A stretch of DNA of 64,000 nucleotides from an uncultured Candidatus Binatia bacterium (GTDB lineage Bacteria > Desulfobacterota > Binatia > Bin18): NCBI GenBank assembly GCA_958296235.1, contig OY282457.1, positions 4,459,338 through 4,523,337 on the forward strand, in the 5' to 3' direction. Shown here one piece after another: positions 1-8,598 of the stretch. Made by a program: the position numbers and the translations under genes. The notes beneath the pieces are model-generated. The model saw only the letters and a program-made list of their open reading frames with translations. It did not search any database and had not been told where the DNA came from. How positions within the stretch are numbered: the stretch's first letter is position 1; each line of letters begins with the position of its first letter.

Positions 1-134
1 TCCAGGACAAGCGAGTCGCTCCAGCCGTATTTCTGGAGTAACGCCTTCGGAAGACGGATGCCCTTGGAGTTGCCGATAGCGATCAATTTAACGGCTCGCG
101 CGCCGCGGACGCCGGGTGCTTCGCTCATTGTCAT
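1..134 (-). CDS. MazE/AbrB-type antitoxin, 3' end cut by window edge
   Basis: The minus strand from an ATG at 134 reads through the window edge. It has the classic swapped-hairpin AbrB/MazE core: a lead-in ending in VKLIAIGNSKGIRLPKALL, then a tyrosine-glycine-tryptophan segment. Family members are DNA-binding antitoxins that neutralise a partner toxin and repress their own operon. A second in-frame ATG at 128 is possible; the sequence upstream of 134 contains GGAGAA, which suits the first ATG. The partner toxin, if any, lies outside the window. A perfect palindrome 21 bases upstream fits autoregulation. Confidence 0.72.
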   Translation of the reverse strand, partial: MTMSEAPGVRGARAVKLIAIGNSKGIRLPKALLQKYGWSDSLVL

Positions 135-154
135 GGTTCTCCTTAACGGGGAAT

Positions 155-173
155 AGTAATTACGGTAATTACT
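155..173. promoter_or_regulatory. Perfect 9-bp inverted repeat, likely operator of the MazE/AbrB gene
   Basis: AGTAATTAC and GTAATTACT flank a single G. The site can also be read as two direct GTAATTAC copies 9 bases apart. It sits just upstream of the antitoxin start at 134, where AbrB-fold antitoxins usually bind their own promoter. Operator function is inferred. Confidence 0.5.
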
Positions 174-222
174 CGCTCGACTCCGGTCAAGACTGCTCCT
201 CTCCGTGTGTCGTCACGCATTC

Positions 223-367
223 GGGTAGTGTCTCACTTTGAAATCCTCCCTCACCCCAGCCCGCTCCCGCCAGGGGAGAGGGGGCCGACATTCCCTCCCC
301 CTGGAGGGGAGGGCCAGGGGGGGATGCGCCGCAGACAGAAGGACGAGGCGAAACTGAGACACCACCC
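223..367. repeat. MITE-like element with terminal inverted repeats
   Basis: The left end GGGTAGTGTCTCACTTT (223-239) is matched, inverted, by the right end at 351-367, which reads GGGTGGTGTCTCAGTTT on the other strand (two differences). The interior is a set of C-rich and G-rich hairpin arms of the CCTCACCCC...GGGGAGAG type, with no credible gene. A third copy of the terminal sequence lies at 20781-20798. The 135-454 stretch holds no other feature I can support besides this element and the operator at 155-173. Confidence 0.6.
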
Positions 368-454
368 GTATTCAGCGAGGGTATGCGTTTGTCCCGGCGA
401 GTGGGTATCGGCTCAGGAACGACGTTTCATCCCGCTCGGACTACGCTGACGGCC

Positions 455-1753
455 TCACAGATTCCCCACTGCCAACTCCAGCATCTCGCCGTACTTCTGA
501 ATCGCCTGCTCACGCAGCGCCGGCAAATGGCCGGTGGGGAACAGGCCCTTGGTGCCTTCGTACTCGCGCAGCACCTGGCGGGCGACGGTGACCTTGTGTA
601 CTTCGGTCGGGCCGTCGGCCAGGCCCATGACGAAGGACTCGGTGATCTGCTTGGAAAACGGCATCTCGTTGGATACGCCCAGCGAACCGTGCAAGTAGAG
701 CGCCCGGCAGGCCACGTCGTGAAAGACTTTGGGCATCTGGGCTTTGACTGCGGCAATGTCCTTGCGCACCTTGCGGTAATCCTTGTACTTGTCGATGCGC
801 CAGGCCGTTTGCAATACTAGCAGCCGGAACTGCTCAATCTCGATCCAGGAGTCGGCGATTTTTTCCTGCACCATCTGTTTGTTGGCCAGGATTTCGCCCT
901 GGGTTTCGCGCGATAACACCCGCTCGCACATCAGGTCGAACGATTTCTTGACCTGACCAATGGTGCGCATGGCGTGGTGAATCCGCCCGCCCCCCAAGCG
1001 TGTCTGGGCGACCTCAAAGCCCTGGCCGGGTCCACCCAGAATATGGTCGGCGGGAATCCGCACGTCTTCATAGCTGATATAGGCGTGGTCGCCCTCGTCT
1101 TCGGACTCTTCGCCAATACCGACATTGCGGATTATGTTAATGCCCGGCGTGTCTGCCGGCACTACGAACATGGACATGCTCTGATAGGGCGCGGCGTCCG
1201 GGTCGGTCACGGCCATGACGATCAGAAAGCTGGCCCAGCGGGCGTTGGATGAGAACCACTTCTGTCCATTGATGACCCACTGGTCTCCGTCCCGTTCAGC
1301 TTTGCATTTGAACATCTTGGGGTCTGCGCCGGCGTGCGGCTCGGTCATGGAAAAGCACGACACGATCTCGTTGTTGAGCAGGGGTGTGAGAAAGCGCTCT
1401 TTCAGTTCCGGGCTGCCGTAGTGGGCCAGAATCTCACTGTTGCCCGTATCCGGTGCCTGGCAGCCAAAGACGATGGACGCAAAGCGGGAGCGACCCAGTA
1501 TTTCGTTCATGAGGGCGAGCTTGAGTTGGCCGTAGCCGGGGCCGCCCAGTTCCGGCCCCAGGTGACAGGCCCACAGACCGCGCTGCCTGACCTGTTTCTG
1601 GAGTTTGGGCACGATTTTTCTGTTGCGCGGATTCTGAATATCGTACGGATTGCCTAAAATATGGTCTAAGGGTTCAACCTCGTCACGGACAAATTCTGTA
1701 ATCCAATCCAGTTCTTTTTGAAATTCCGGCTCTGTTTCAAAACCCCAGGACAT
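455..1753 (-). CDS. Acyl-CoA dehydrogenase family protein
   Basis: This 432-residue flavoprotein would oxidise an acyl-CoA thioester at the alpha-beta bond, passing electrons to ETF. Typical motifs are present: the substrate/flavin loop MTEPHAGADP, the NGQKWFSSNA strand, and a C-terminal GSLGVSNEMP followed by ADGPTEVHK. The last resembles the ACAD10/11-like branch rather than short-chain enzymes. The ATG at 1753 is chosen because AGGAGGGG lies just upstream; an open frame runs on to 1879 but lacks a ribosome site. The gene stands alone, divergent from the Phd-VapC pair. Substrate chain length cannot be read from the sequence. Confidence 0.88.
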   Translation of the reverse strand: MSWGFETEPEFQKELDWITEFVRDEVEPLDHILGNPYDIQNPRNRKIVPKLQKQVRQRGLWACHLGPELGGPGYGQLKLALMNEILGRSRFASIVFGCQAPDTGNSEILAHYGSPELKERFLTPLLNNEIVSCFSMTEPHAGADPKMFKCKAERDGDQWVINGQKWFSSNARWASFLIVMAVTDPDAAPYQSMSMFVVPADTPGINIIRNVGIGEESEDEGDHAYISYEDVRIPADHILGGPGQGFEVAQTRLGGGRIHHAMRTIGQVKKSFDLMCERVLSRETQGEILANKQMVQEKIADSWIEIEQFRLLVLQTAWRIDKYKDYRKVRKDIAAVKAQMPKVFHDVACRALYLHGSLGVSNEMPFSKQITESFVMGLADGPTEVHKVTVARQVLREYEGTKGLFPTGHLPALREQAIQKYGEMLELAVGNL

Positions 1754-1860
1754 ACGCCCCTCCTTTATCGTGGTATTTTCTCTTGCGTGAGCGCCGCCAG
1801 AGTAGTCTGTTGCTCCGCATCTGTCGATGTCCTCTGTTCGACGCACCCGCCCAACGTCTC

Positions 1861-1906
1861 TTGACATGATCTGATACACAATACAGAATTAGCTAGATTT
1901 AGCTAG
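1861..1906 (+). promoter_or_regulatory. Promoter and repeat operator of the Phd-VapC pair
   Basis: TTGACA at 1861-1866 is a perfect -35 box. It is followed, 17 bases on, by CAGAAT at 1884-1889 (four of six consensus bases). Two AGCTAG hexamers at 1891 and 1901, exactly 10 bases apart, cover the expected start of transcription. Such helically phased repeats over the start site are typical of autoregulated toxin-antitoxin promoters. Binding is inferred. Confidence 0.5.
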
Positions 1907-1918
1907 TGGAGGACTCAA

Positions 1919-2173
1919 ATGAAAGTGAACATGCACGAAGCCAAGTCGCAACTGTCGCGCTTGGCGAAGTTGGCGTGGCAGGGCGAGGAAGTCATCATCG
2001 CCAAAGCCGGCGAGCCGTATCTGCGGCTGGAGCCGTATCGCCCGCGCAAGGCAGAACGAATACCGGGTGGATTGGAAGGGCAGATCTGGATGTCGCCGGA
2101 TTTTGACGAGGAAGACGAGGAGATCATTGAGATGTTTGAGAACTCGAAGATATTCCCGGACGAGGACGAATAG
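1919..2173 (+). CDS. Type II antitoxin, Phd/YefM family
   Basis: This is an 84-residue protein. Its N-terminal half (MKVNMHEAKSQLSRLAKLA, then EEVIIAKAGEPYLRL) is the Phd/YefM DNA-binding fold. The acidic C-terminal tail (DFDEEDEEIIEMFEN) is the usual disordered toxin-wrapping segment. The ATG at 1919 has GGAGG upstream. Only two bases separate its stop from the toxin gene, so the two are co-translated. It would bind the phased AGCTAG repeats upstream and block the PIN nuclease next door. Confidence 0.85.
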   Translation: MKVNMHEAKSQLSRLAKLAWQGEEVIIAKAGEPYLRLEPYRPRKAERIPGGLEGQIWMSPDFDEEDEEIIEMFENSKIFPDEDE

Positions 2174-2175
2174 AC

Positions 2176-2553
2176 ATGCGCTTACTTTTGGACACCCACG
2201 CCCTAGTGTGGTGGATATCTGATGTATCAAGGCTGACCAGAAACGCCTACGCCGCCATTGCCGACCCCCACAATGACATTTTTGTCAGCGCCATTACGGC
2301 CTGGGAGATTACGGTCAAGCGAGCGAAGGGGCACCTCACTGCCCCGGACAATTTGTCAGCTGTAATTGAAGAAAGGGGCTTTGAGCATCTGCCGCTGACG
2401 TTCTTTCATGCTGAGCAGGCCGGGCTGCTGCCCATGCACCACCGCGACCCGTTTGATCGATTATTGATCGCCCAAGCCCAGGTCGAAGGGCTCATCCTCG
2501 TGACCAGAGACCGCCATATCCGGCGCTACGGTATACGCACGCTGACGGCGTAA
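2176..2553 (+). CDS. vapC: PIN-domain toxin ribonuclease, VapC family
   Basis: This 125-residue PIN-fold protein starts MRLLLDTHALVWW. The Asp-Thr-His opening is typical of the VapC/COG3744 group partnered by Phd antitoxins. Further acidic metal-binding residues are seen in SAITAWEITVK (Glu) and HRDPFDRLLIAQA (two Asp). Length and all conserved acidic positions suggest it is intact. VapC toxins are Mg-dependent RNases that cut tRNA or rRNA; the target here is unknown. The gene follows the antitoxin by two bases. Confidence 0.87.
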   Translation: MRLLLDTHALVWWISDVSRLTRNAYAAIADPHNDIFVSAITAWEITVKRAKGHLTAPDNLSAVIEERGFEHLPLTFFHAEQAGLLPMHHRDPFDRLLIAQAQVEGLILVTRDRHIRRYGIRTLTA

Positions 2554-2587
2554 GCGTGCGTGACAGATGAGCGCGCGGGCAGACGTA

Positions 2588-4666
2588 CTATTCAGCCCGC
2601 AAAATTCTGTACTCAGTGGACGAGCACGGACGAATGGTCACTTCGGTACTGTGCACGCTGGAACTTTCGCCCATATCGGACCGAATCCCCGGATTCAGGG
2701 TGTTCACATTGTGACGTCCGGCTTCGAGCTTAGGCCAGCGGCCTTTATGCGCCAGGGCCACGCCTCGGGGAGCGAGAGCGTCAAGCGTCGCGGTCAGCTC
2801 AAGCTGGCCGGCTTCATTTTCAAGCCGCACGCGCGTCCCGTCCGTGACTCCAAGCCGCGCCGCGTCGTCCGGGTGCAGGGTGACGCCGGCCCGACCGGCG
2901 CGTTGCCGAATGTTGGCGTCGTTGGCGTACGAATCGTTGAGCCGCCAGCGCGAGGCCGGGCTCAGCAGGCGGAAACGGTTGTTCGTTGGCTGTGCGTCCG
3001 CCCAGGGTTGGGGCACGCGCGGCAGGCCCTTTTGCTCGGCCTTGTCCGAGGCGATTTCGATTTTGCCGCTGGGGGTGTCAAACGTCAGGTCTGCGTAGAA
3101 AATGAGGGGGTCCTGGCTGATCGAACGCCAGCCAGTCTGCTGGAGGGATTTGAAATCACAGCCGGTCTGCATTTCAGCCAGCAACCGGTCGATGATGGCC
3201 TCGTCTGGCTCAAATAACGCCGGTTCTTCAAATCCCAGGGCCGCGGCCAGCCGACGAAAAATTTCCTGATTGGGCAGAGACTCCCCCATAGGCTCTCGCG
3301 CTTTGGACTGCGCGCCAATATTGAGATGAAAATAGCTGAAGGTCAGGTCGTCAAATTCAAGGAAGCTCGCCGCCGGCAGCACGATGTCGGCAAAATCCGT
3401 GGTGTCGGTGGGAAAACAATCGATTGCCACTGTGAACAGGTCTTCGCGGGTGAGCGCCGTGTGCAGGCGTTGCTGTTGCGGGGCGGACGCCGCGGGGTTG
3501 GTATTCCAACACACAAGGGCCTGTGAGGCACTGGCGTCTTCGAGTCGCTCGGCAAAATCCATATGGCTGATGCGCGGTGGTCTCCCCTGTGCCAACGAGC
3601 TGCCAGCCAAAGCATCAAAGTCCATGCCCGCAATACCGGGTGTGATGTTCAGATAGTAAAAGCCGGCGCCGGGTTTGCCGATATTCCCAGTGAGCGCAGG
3701 CAGCAACCCGCAGGCGCGCATGATATTGCCGCCGGTGGTTTGTCTTTGGAGCCCCTGGCCGACCCACAGCAGGGAAGGGCCGGGTCCGTACAGGTGGGCG
3801 GCACGTTCAATCAGGGCTGCCGGAACGCCAGTTGTCTGCTCTCCCCAGGCAGGAGTACAGGGGGCTAACAAGGGCTGCACCTCGTCGTAGCCCAGGGTGT
3901 GGTTGGCTATGAAGTCAGCCTGAAAAAATCCGTCCCGGCGCAGAACGTGCAGCAGGCTGAAGGCCAGGGCCGCATCGGTCCCAGGGAAAGGCTGGAGGTG
4001 GAGGTCTGCCTGTGCTGCGGTCTCCGTTCGGATTGGATCGACAACAATCTTCTGAGCGGGGGATTCGGGCAACCAGTGCTTGTGGGCATGTGGGGCGGAA
4101 TGGGCCGGGTTCGCGCCCCAGACCAGAATACAGCGCGAGTCCGCGGCCGTGCGGGGGTCAAAGCCTACATACGAACTCCCGAACAACAGCCCCCAGGCAA
4201 CATGGCCGGCCATATTGCAGATGGTGTCGGGCTCGACCTCGGTTGCGCCCAGACGGTGAAAGAAACGCAGGGGAAACATATAGGCCAGCAGCGACAGCGT
4301 GCCGGTGTAATGGGTATGAATGATGGCTTCCGGGCCGGTCGTCCGCACAATGGCCTGGAGTTTCGAGGCAATGGTGGTCAGGGCGTCGTCCCAACTGATG
4401 CGCTCGAATCGGCCGTGGCCTTTGGGGCCGGTGCGTTTGAGCGGGTATAACAAGCGGGCCTGCTCAGCCTGCCAGACGCCGTTATAGGCGGTGGCGCATT
4501 TGCCGCACAGCGCGCCCCGCGAAACCGGATGGTCCGGGTCGCCCAGCACGCGGGTAATGGCTCCGTCTCTTCGCTCGACCACTATGCCGCAGCCGTCATA
4601 GCAGTCACGCGGACAGGTGGTCCGTATGCGCTCCAATTTTGAGTCCATGCCGTGTCTCTTCTCCAT
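2588..4666 (-). CDS. Molybdopterin-dependent oxidoreductase (DMSO reductase superfamily)
   Basis: This 692-residue protein has an N-terminal Fe-S motif, Cys18-x3-Cys22-x3-Cys26 with Cys54 downstream, then the Mo-bisMGD domains (LVWGANPAHSAPH, VGQGLQRQTTGG). It ends with the C-terminal dinucleotide-binding domain (LHPDDAARLGVTDGTRV). No Tat signal is seen, so it is probably cytoplasmic. A molybdenum ligand is not obvious; the Cys in ICNMAGHVAW is a candidate. No Fe-S or membrane subunit genes are adjacent, so it may act alone or with a distant partner. Start is uncertain: ATG at 4666, or ATG at 4648 with GGAG upstream. Substrate is not predictable. Confidence 0.85.
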   Translation of the reverse strand: MEKRHGMDSKLERIRTTCPRDCYDGCGIVVERRDGAITRVLGDPDHPVSRGALCGKCATAYNGVWQAEQARLLYPLKRTGPKGHGRFERISWDDALTTIASKLQAIVRTTGPEAIIHTHYTGTLSLLAYMFPLRFFHRLGATEVEPDTICNMAGHVAWGLLFGSSYVGFDPRTAADSRCILVWGANPAHSAPHAHKHWLPESPAQKIVVDPIRTETAAQADLHLQPFPGTDAALAFSLLHVLRRDGFFQADFIANHTLGYDEVQPLLAPCTPAWGEQTTGVPAALIERAAHLYGPGPSLLWVGQGLQRQTTGGNIMRACGLLPALTGNIGKPGAGFYYLNITPGIAGMDFDALAGSSLAQGRPPRISHMDFAERLEDASASQALVCWNTNPAASAPQQQRLHTALTREDLFTVAIDCFPTDTTDFADIVLPAASFLEFDDLTFSYFHLNIGAQSKAREPMGESLPNQEIFRRLAAALGFEEPALFEPDEAIIDRLLAEMQTGCDFKSLQQTGWRSISQDPLIFYADLTFDTPSGKIEIASDKAEQKGLPRVPQPWADAQPTNNRFRLLSPASRWRLNDSYANDANIRQRAGRAGVTLHPDDAARLGVTDGTRVRLENEAGQLELTATLDALAPRGVALAHKGRWPKLEAGRHNVNTLNPGIRSDMGESSSVHSTEVTIRPCSSTEYRILRAE

Positions 4667-4760
4667 GTCCCGAGGTAAGCGTTAATTCAGCCTACCCCCC
4701 TTCTATAACCCTCGACGTTCGCATAGGCTAGACCGCTCCAACAGCAAGAGAGGAGCAGGG

Positions 4761-6335
4761 ATGAGGAAGGTTCAGCTTCTGAGAGGTCGTTTGCAGTCGG
4801 GAATATGGACACTTGTCCTGAGCGTCGCGCTTTGCACTGGTTCCCTCGCGCAGGCCAGCCAACTTACCGCGCCGGGGCTGGCCGCCAGCGATGGTATGGT
4901 GGTCGGCAACGCGGTGGCCTACCCGTTCAACGCGGCGACCGCGCTGTTTCACAATCCAGCCCAACTCAGCCTGCTGCCGAACTCCTTCTCCACTGGCTCG
5001 TTCAACATCATGTTTCATCCGTCCTATGAGAACAGGCAGGGTCTCTTCAATCAACTGCCGGGACCGGATCGGGATAAGGGGGGATTTCGTCCGGACGCTG
5101 ATCGTCGTGGGTATTATGACAGCACCAGCCGCGAATTCCCCATAGCGCCGAACTTTGGCTATCGAACCGATCGGTTCGCCCCTTTTGCCTTCGGTATCGG
5201 CATGTATGGCTCGCTGGGCTTTGCCTTCAACTATGAGGCCAGACCCGAACACGGAGTCCCCAACAATTTCTTTACCGAATTGGTAGCGGTGTCGCTGGCG
5301 CCGTCTCTGTCCTATTCGCTGGCGTCGAACCTGCACCTCGGCGTCAGCATCAACCCGACCTATGGACGGCTGAAGACGAAATCGCCCACTCCGCTCGGTC
5401 GGCTTGATCTCGATGTGCGCGGGCCGGGCATGTTCGGGACTATCGGGGTGATGTATCAACCCACAGACCGGCTCAACCTGGGGCTGACGTATAAGACGCC
5501 GGGCAAAATATGGATGTTCGGCAACGCCCGGGTGGATGGGAGGGGCGACGACGCCACAGTCTATTTTAATATCCCGCAGAACGTCAAGTTCGGCTTTGCG
5601 TACCGGATCACCGACCGTCTGACGTTTGCTGGTCAGGCGCGTTGGAGCCATCTGTCCGTGTTCGATGAGACGCGCGTCCGGTTCGATAAGTATACCGCGC
5701 TGAATCAACCCGCGGTGGGCCGGGCCAAGGACCGCTGGCGGATGGGCGCTGGGCTCACGTACCAAATAACTGAAAACATCATGCTCGGTGCCGGGTTGTC
5801 GTCTGAACCGTGGGCCATCAAGGACGACGCGCTCAAGCCCACACTGGCCGACCATACCGATCTTATGGTTGCCTTTGGAGGTCAGTACACGCATGGCCCG
5901 TGGATTTTCGACGTGATCGGGGGCATGGGTCTCCACGTCGAGACGCGGCGTGCGGATGCTCGGGAAAACCCCTCTTTCCCCGGACGTTACGATTTGGGCA
6001 TGAACGTCTTCGGGTTTCAGATGACGCGCCTGCTCGGACCATCTGAAACGGAAGCCGCAGGTGATCCCGCGCCGGCGATAAGCATGGCCGCGTACCGGGA
6101 TTATGCCGACTCTGCACGCTACTCTATTGCCGCGTCTCAGAGCAAGCGGAATCCCGAACCCACATCCCTGACCGACCCGGTCCAGGGCGACGCTCTCCTG
6201 GATACGCTGATCGCAAAACTCTCGCGCAATCGTTGCACCTTGCTGCCCCGGTCCGAATCCGAGCGCATGTTCGCGCTCTCGGACAAGGAACGCCAGCAGT
6301 GGTGTCGGCGCTGGGACGACTTGCGGCCTGCGTAA
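4761..6335 (+). CDS. Outer-membrane transport protein, FadL/TodX (OMPP1) family
   Basis: This is a 524-residue protein. A signal peptide covers about residues 1-32 (hydrophobic stretch WTLVLSVALCTGSLA). A FadL hallmark follows it: SDGMVVGNAVAYPFNAATALFHNPAQ is recognisable as the hatch helix with the NPA motif. The rest alternates as beta strands typical of the 14-stranded barrel. These channels let hydrophobic compounds such as fatty acids or aromatics cross the outer membrane. About 90 residues follow the last obvious barrel strand, ending in a charged segment (LSDKERQQWCRRWDDL), which is longer than usual. GAGAGGAGC precedes the ATG. The lipid and CoA enzymes in the window fit a role in substrate uptake. 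Confidence 0.86.
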   Translation: MRKVQLLRGRLQSGIWTLVLSVALCTGSLAQASQLTAPGLAASDGMVVGNAVAYPFNAATALFHNPAQLSLLPNSFSTGSFNIMFHPSYENRQGLFNQLPGPDRDKGGFRPDADRRGYYDSTSREFPIAPNFGYRTDRFAPFAFGIGMYGSLGFAFNYEARPEHGVPNNFFTELVAVSLAPSLSYSLASNLHLGVSINPTYGRLKTKSPTPLGRLDLDVRGPGMFGTIGVMYQPTDRLNLGLTYKTPGKIWMFGNARVDGRGDDATVYFNIPQNVKFGFAYRITDRLTFAGQARWSHLSVFDETRVRFDKYTALNQPAVGRAKDRWRMGAGLTYQITENIMLGAGLSSEPWAIKDDALKPTLADHTDLMVAFGGQYTHGPWIFDVIGGMGLHVETRRADARENPSFPGRYDLGMNVFGFQMTRLLGPSETEAAGDPAPAISMAAYRDYADSARYSIAASQSKRNPEPTSLTDPVQGDALLDTLIAKLSRNRCTLLPRSESERMFALSDKERQQWCRRWDDLRPA

Positions 6336-6423
6336 GGTGGACCTGCCGCGTGCTGACCTCCCTCTCGTCTCCTTGACCACGCGGAAGGCTGGGCGCTCCC
6401 TTCAAGCGGAAAGGACGGAGGCC

Positions 6424-6615
6424 ATGAGTACCGCACTCCCCGCAGGAGAAGAATCGTCGCTTACCCTCCATTTTGGTCCCGTGCTGCAAAAGATGGACGA
6501 TCACGAGTTTTTTGAGTTTTGCCAGCTCAATCGTGACTGGCGCTTTGAGCGGACGCATGAAGGGGATTTAGTCATTATGTCGCCCACTGGAGGAAAGACC
6601 GGTCAGCGTAATTGA
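6424..6615 (+). pseudogene. Truncated Uma2 family (DUF820) nuclease fragment
   Basis: The 63-residue reading frame ends with LVIMSPTGGKTGQRN and a stop. That is the first third of a Uma2/DUF820 protein, whose intact length is about 190-250 residues. The PD-(D/E)XK catalytic segment that should follow is missing in all frames up to the DUF433 gene. An intact paralogue sits at 50740-51480. The fragment is best read as a remnant, perhaps left when the downstream DUF433/DUF5615 pair arrived. Confidence 0.72.
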
Positions 6616-6663
6616 TCCATAATTTGCTTGTTCCTTCTCAGATTTTTCGTTAGCCTCAATCCC

Positions 6664-6888
6664 ATGTTGGATTGGTCGTCCTGTCCTGCCGTCGAGCGCA
6701 TACCTGGTAGAGTGAGCGGTGCCTGGGTCTTTCGAGGAACGCGTGTCCCGGTGAAGGCACTCTTTGAGAACCTGGAAGATGGGACGTGTCTTGATGATTT
6801 CTTGCGCTGGTTTCCTGGCGTCACGCGCAAGCAAGTCGAAGCCGTGCTCAACCATACCCAGCAAAGCCTCCAGACTGAGGCAAAGTAA
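6664..6888 (+). CDS. DUF433 family antitoxin-like protein
   Basis: This 74-residue protein has the DUF433 core: a GRVSGAWVFRGTRVPVKALF segment, then LDDFLRWFPGVTRKQVEAVL. DUF433 proteins have a helix-turn-helix-like fold and are usually paired with DUF5615 PIN-like toxins, as here (five-base gap to the next gene). The ATG at 6664 is chosen over an upstream ATG at 6628 because it begins the conserved domain. A role as antitoxin and repressor is inferred from family and context. Confidence 0.82.
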   Translation: MLDWSSCPAVERIPGRVSGAWVFRGTRVPVKALFENLEDGTCLDDFLRWFPGVTRKQVEAVLNHTQQSLQTEAK

Positions 6889-6893
6889 ATTCC

Positions 6894-7211
6894 ATGCGGG
6901 TACTGTTTGACCAGGGGACTCCGGTTCCACTGCGTCGTTACCTTGCTCTCCACGCTGTTGCCACTGTCTTCGAGAAGGGGTGGAGTACGCTTCAGAATGG
7001 AGAACTGCTCAGCACTGCTGAGGCTGAAGGGTTCGAGGTCTTGGTCACTACGGATCAGAATCTGAAGTATCAACAGAATCTGAAGAATCGTCAAATCGCT
7101 GTTTTTGTACTCATGACTACCAGTTGGCCCCGGATTGAAAGGGCGGTCAATCGTGTCGTCGCCGCTCTCAATTCAGTAAAACCGGGCGGGTATGTGGAAG
7201 TGGAGTTCTGA
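6894..7211 (+). CDS. DUF5615 PIN-like putative toxin
   Basis: This 105-residue protein starts MRVLFDQGTPVPLRRYL, the N-terminal acidic motif of DUF5615 (COG4634) PIN-like proteins. A second acidic cluster is VTTDQNLKYQQN. The family is a PIN-like nuclease fold, and its genes almost always follow DUF433 genes. The spacing of five bases supports co-translation. It is presumed to be the toxin of the pair; no activity has been shown from sequence alone. Confidence 0.82.
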   Translation: MRVLFDQGTPVPLRRYLALHAVATVFEKGWSTLQNGELLSTAEAEGFEVLVTTDQNLKYQQNLKNRQIAVFVLMTTSWPRIERAVNRVVAALNSVKPGGYVEVEF

Positions 7212-7228
7212 CGTATGGTGGTGCTTCC

Positions 7229-8449
7229 TTACCGCTCTCCCTTATACAACACTCCCTGATCGTGCAGCGTGCTAATCGTGTCCGAAGAGCGGCCCAAGTA
7301 CTGGCCTAGTATTTCGGCGTTGTGCTGACCGAGCAGGGGAGCATGCAGGGCGAGTTCATTCGGGAAGGCCGAATACTTGAATGGAAAACCTGGAATGGTG
7401 ACCTCGCCAAGAATCTGATCCGGCACCTGACGGACCATTTTGCGGGCAGTGAAATAGGGATGGGAGACCGTCTCTTCAATGGACAATACCGGGCCGGCCG
7501 GAACACGGTGGTCGGCCAGGGCTTTGAGCGCGGCCTCATCGCTTGGAAACGATTGCAGCCAGGCCTCGATCATGGCAATCAGTTCTTTTTGATTCTGGCC
7601 ACGCGCTTTGGCAGTGACAAAACGCGGGTCGTTCACGAGTTCCGGCTTGTCCAGCGCTTTGGCCACATTCGGCCACTGGCGGTTCAGGGCTAAAATCACA
7701 CAATGGCCCTGCCGGCTTTTGAACACGCCCAGCGGGCAGGAAGCGTAATGGTGGGTGCCGAAACGCATGGGTTTGTATTTGCCGTTGCTGGCGGCAAAGG
7801 CCTGCACCTCAACCGACTGCATATGATACAGGGCATCAACCATGGAAATATCAACGTGTTGGCCCTGGCCGGTGCGGTCCCGGTGTAGCAGGGCATAGCC
7901 GAGAGCGCCAAAGGCACTGACCCCAGCTATGCCGTCGGCTATGGCCACGCCGACAAAACGCGGCGGCCCGTCCGGGTCGCCCGTCATGTGCATAATGCCG
8001 GAAAAGCCCTGGGCGATATAATCGTAGCCGGTCAAATGGGACAGCGGACTCTTCCGACCAAAGGCCGAGATGGAACACATGACCAGGCCGGGGTTGAGCG
8101 CCTTGAGAGATTCGTAATCCAGGCCGCGGCGTTCCATCACCCCAGGCCCGTAGTTTTCAATGACGACATCAACCTGGGGGATGAGCGCTCGAATCAGCGC
8201 GACACCTTCTGGCCGTTTGAAATCAATACACAGGCTTTTCTTGCCGCGATTCTGCTGAATGAAGTAGATGCTGCGGTTGTCTTTCACAAAGGGCAGGGAC
8301 CGCGCCGGGTCGCCGCCCGTGGCCTGTTCGACTTTGATGACATTCGCACCGAGTTCAGCCATGAGCCGGGTTGCTGTCGGGCCGGCCAGATACTGGGTGA
8401 AGTCGAGTACGGTGGTGCCGGCCAGCATGGATGGTTGCGTGTCTGCCAT
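7229..8449 (-). CDS. CoA transferase, class III (CaiB/BaiF family)
   Basis: This 406-residue protein moves CoA between organic acids through an aspartyl-CoA intermediate. Family motifs include VLDFTQYLAGPTATRLMAEL near the N-terminus, FIQQNRGKKSLCIDF, and GQHVDISMVDALYHM, whose first Asp is the likely catalytic one. The C-terminal small domain (DEAALKALADHRVPAGPVL) is also present. The ATG at 8449 has GGAGGA upstream and is preferred over the longer frame to 8497. It is divergent from the LLM oxidoreductase gene. The acids used are unknown; carnitine-like, oxalate/formate-type or succinyl-CoA-dependent reactions are all possible. Confidence 0.88.
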   Translation of the reverse strand: MADTQPSMLAGTTVLDFTQYLAGPTATRLMAELGANVIKVEQATGGDPARSLPFVKDNRSIYFIQQNRGKKSLCIDFKRPEGVALIRALIPQVDVVIENYGPGVMERRGLDYESLKALNPGLVMCSISAFGRKSPLSHLTGYDYIAQGFSGIMHMTGDPDGPPRFVGVAIADGIAGVSAFGALGYALLHRDRTGQGQHVDISMVDALYHMQSVEVQAFAASNGKYKPMRFGTHHYASCPLGVFKSRQGHCVILALNRQWPNVAKALDKPELVNDPRFVTAKARGQNQKELIAMIEAWLQSFPSDEAALKALADHRVPAGPVLSIEETVSHPYFTARKMVRQVPDQILGEVTIPGFPFKYSAFPNELALHAPLLGQHNAEILGQYLGRSSDTISTLHDQGVLYKGER

Positions 8450-8598
8450 AGCAGTCCTCCCTTTTGCTGAGCGACTGTATAGCGGAAAGCCAGGCATTAG
8501 CGAAGGGGCGGGCGAGACCTGCGCTTGTCGAACCGGCTGCGAGGCTATAGGAAAAGGCCCAGGTTTTTCGGCTCAATTTTTTAACAAAGGAGACCATC

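Noticed and set aside
207..449. Short plus-strand frame of 80 residues
   Set aside because: It lies entirely over the MITE-like repeat, is proline/glycine rich from C- and G-runs, and has no ribosome site.
4728..6380. A 550-residue minus-strand frame
   Set aside because: It mirrors the FadL gene; high GC third positions keep the opposite frame open. No protein family is visible.
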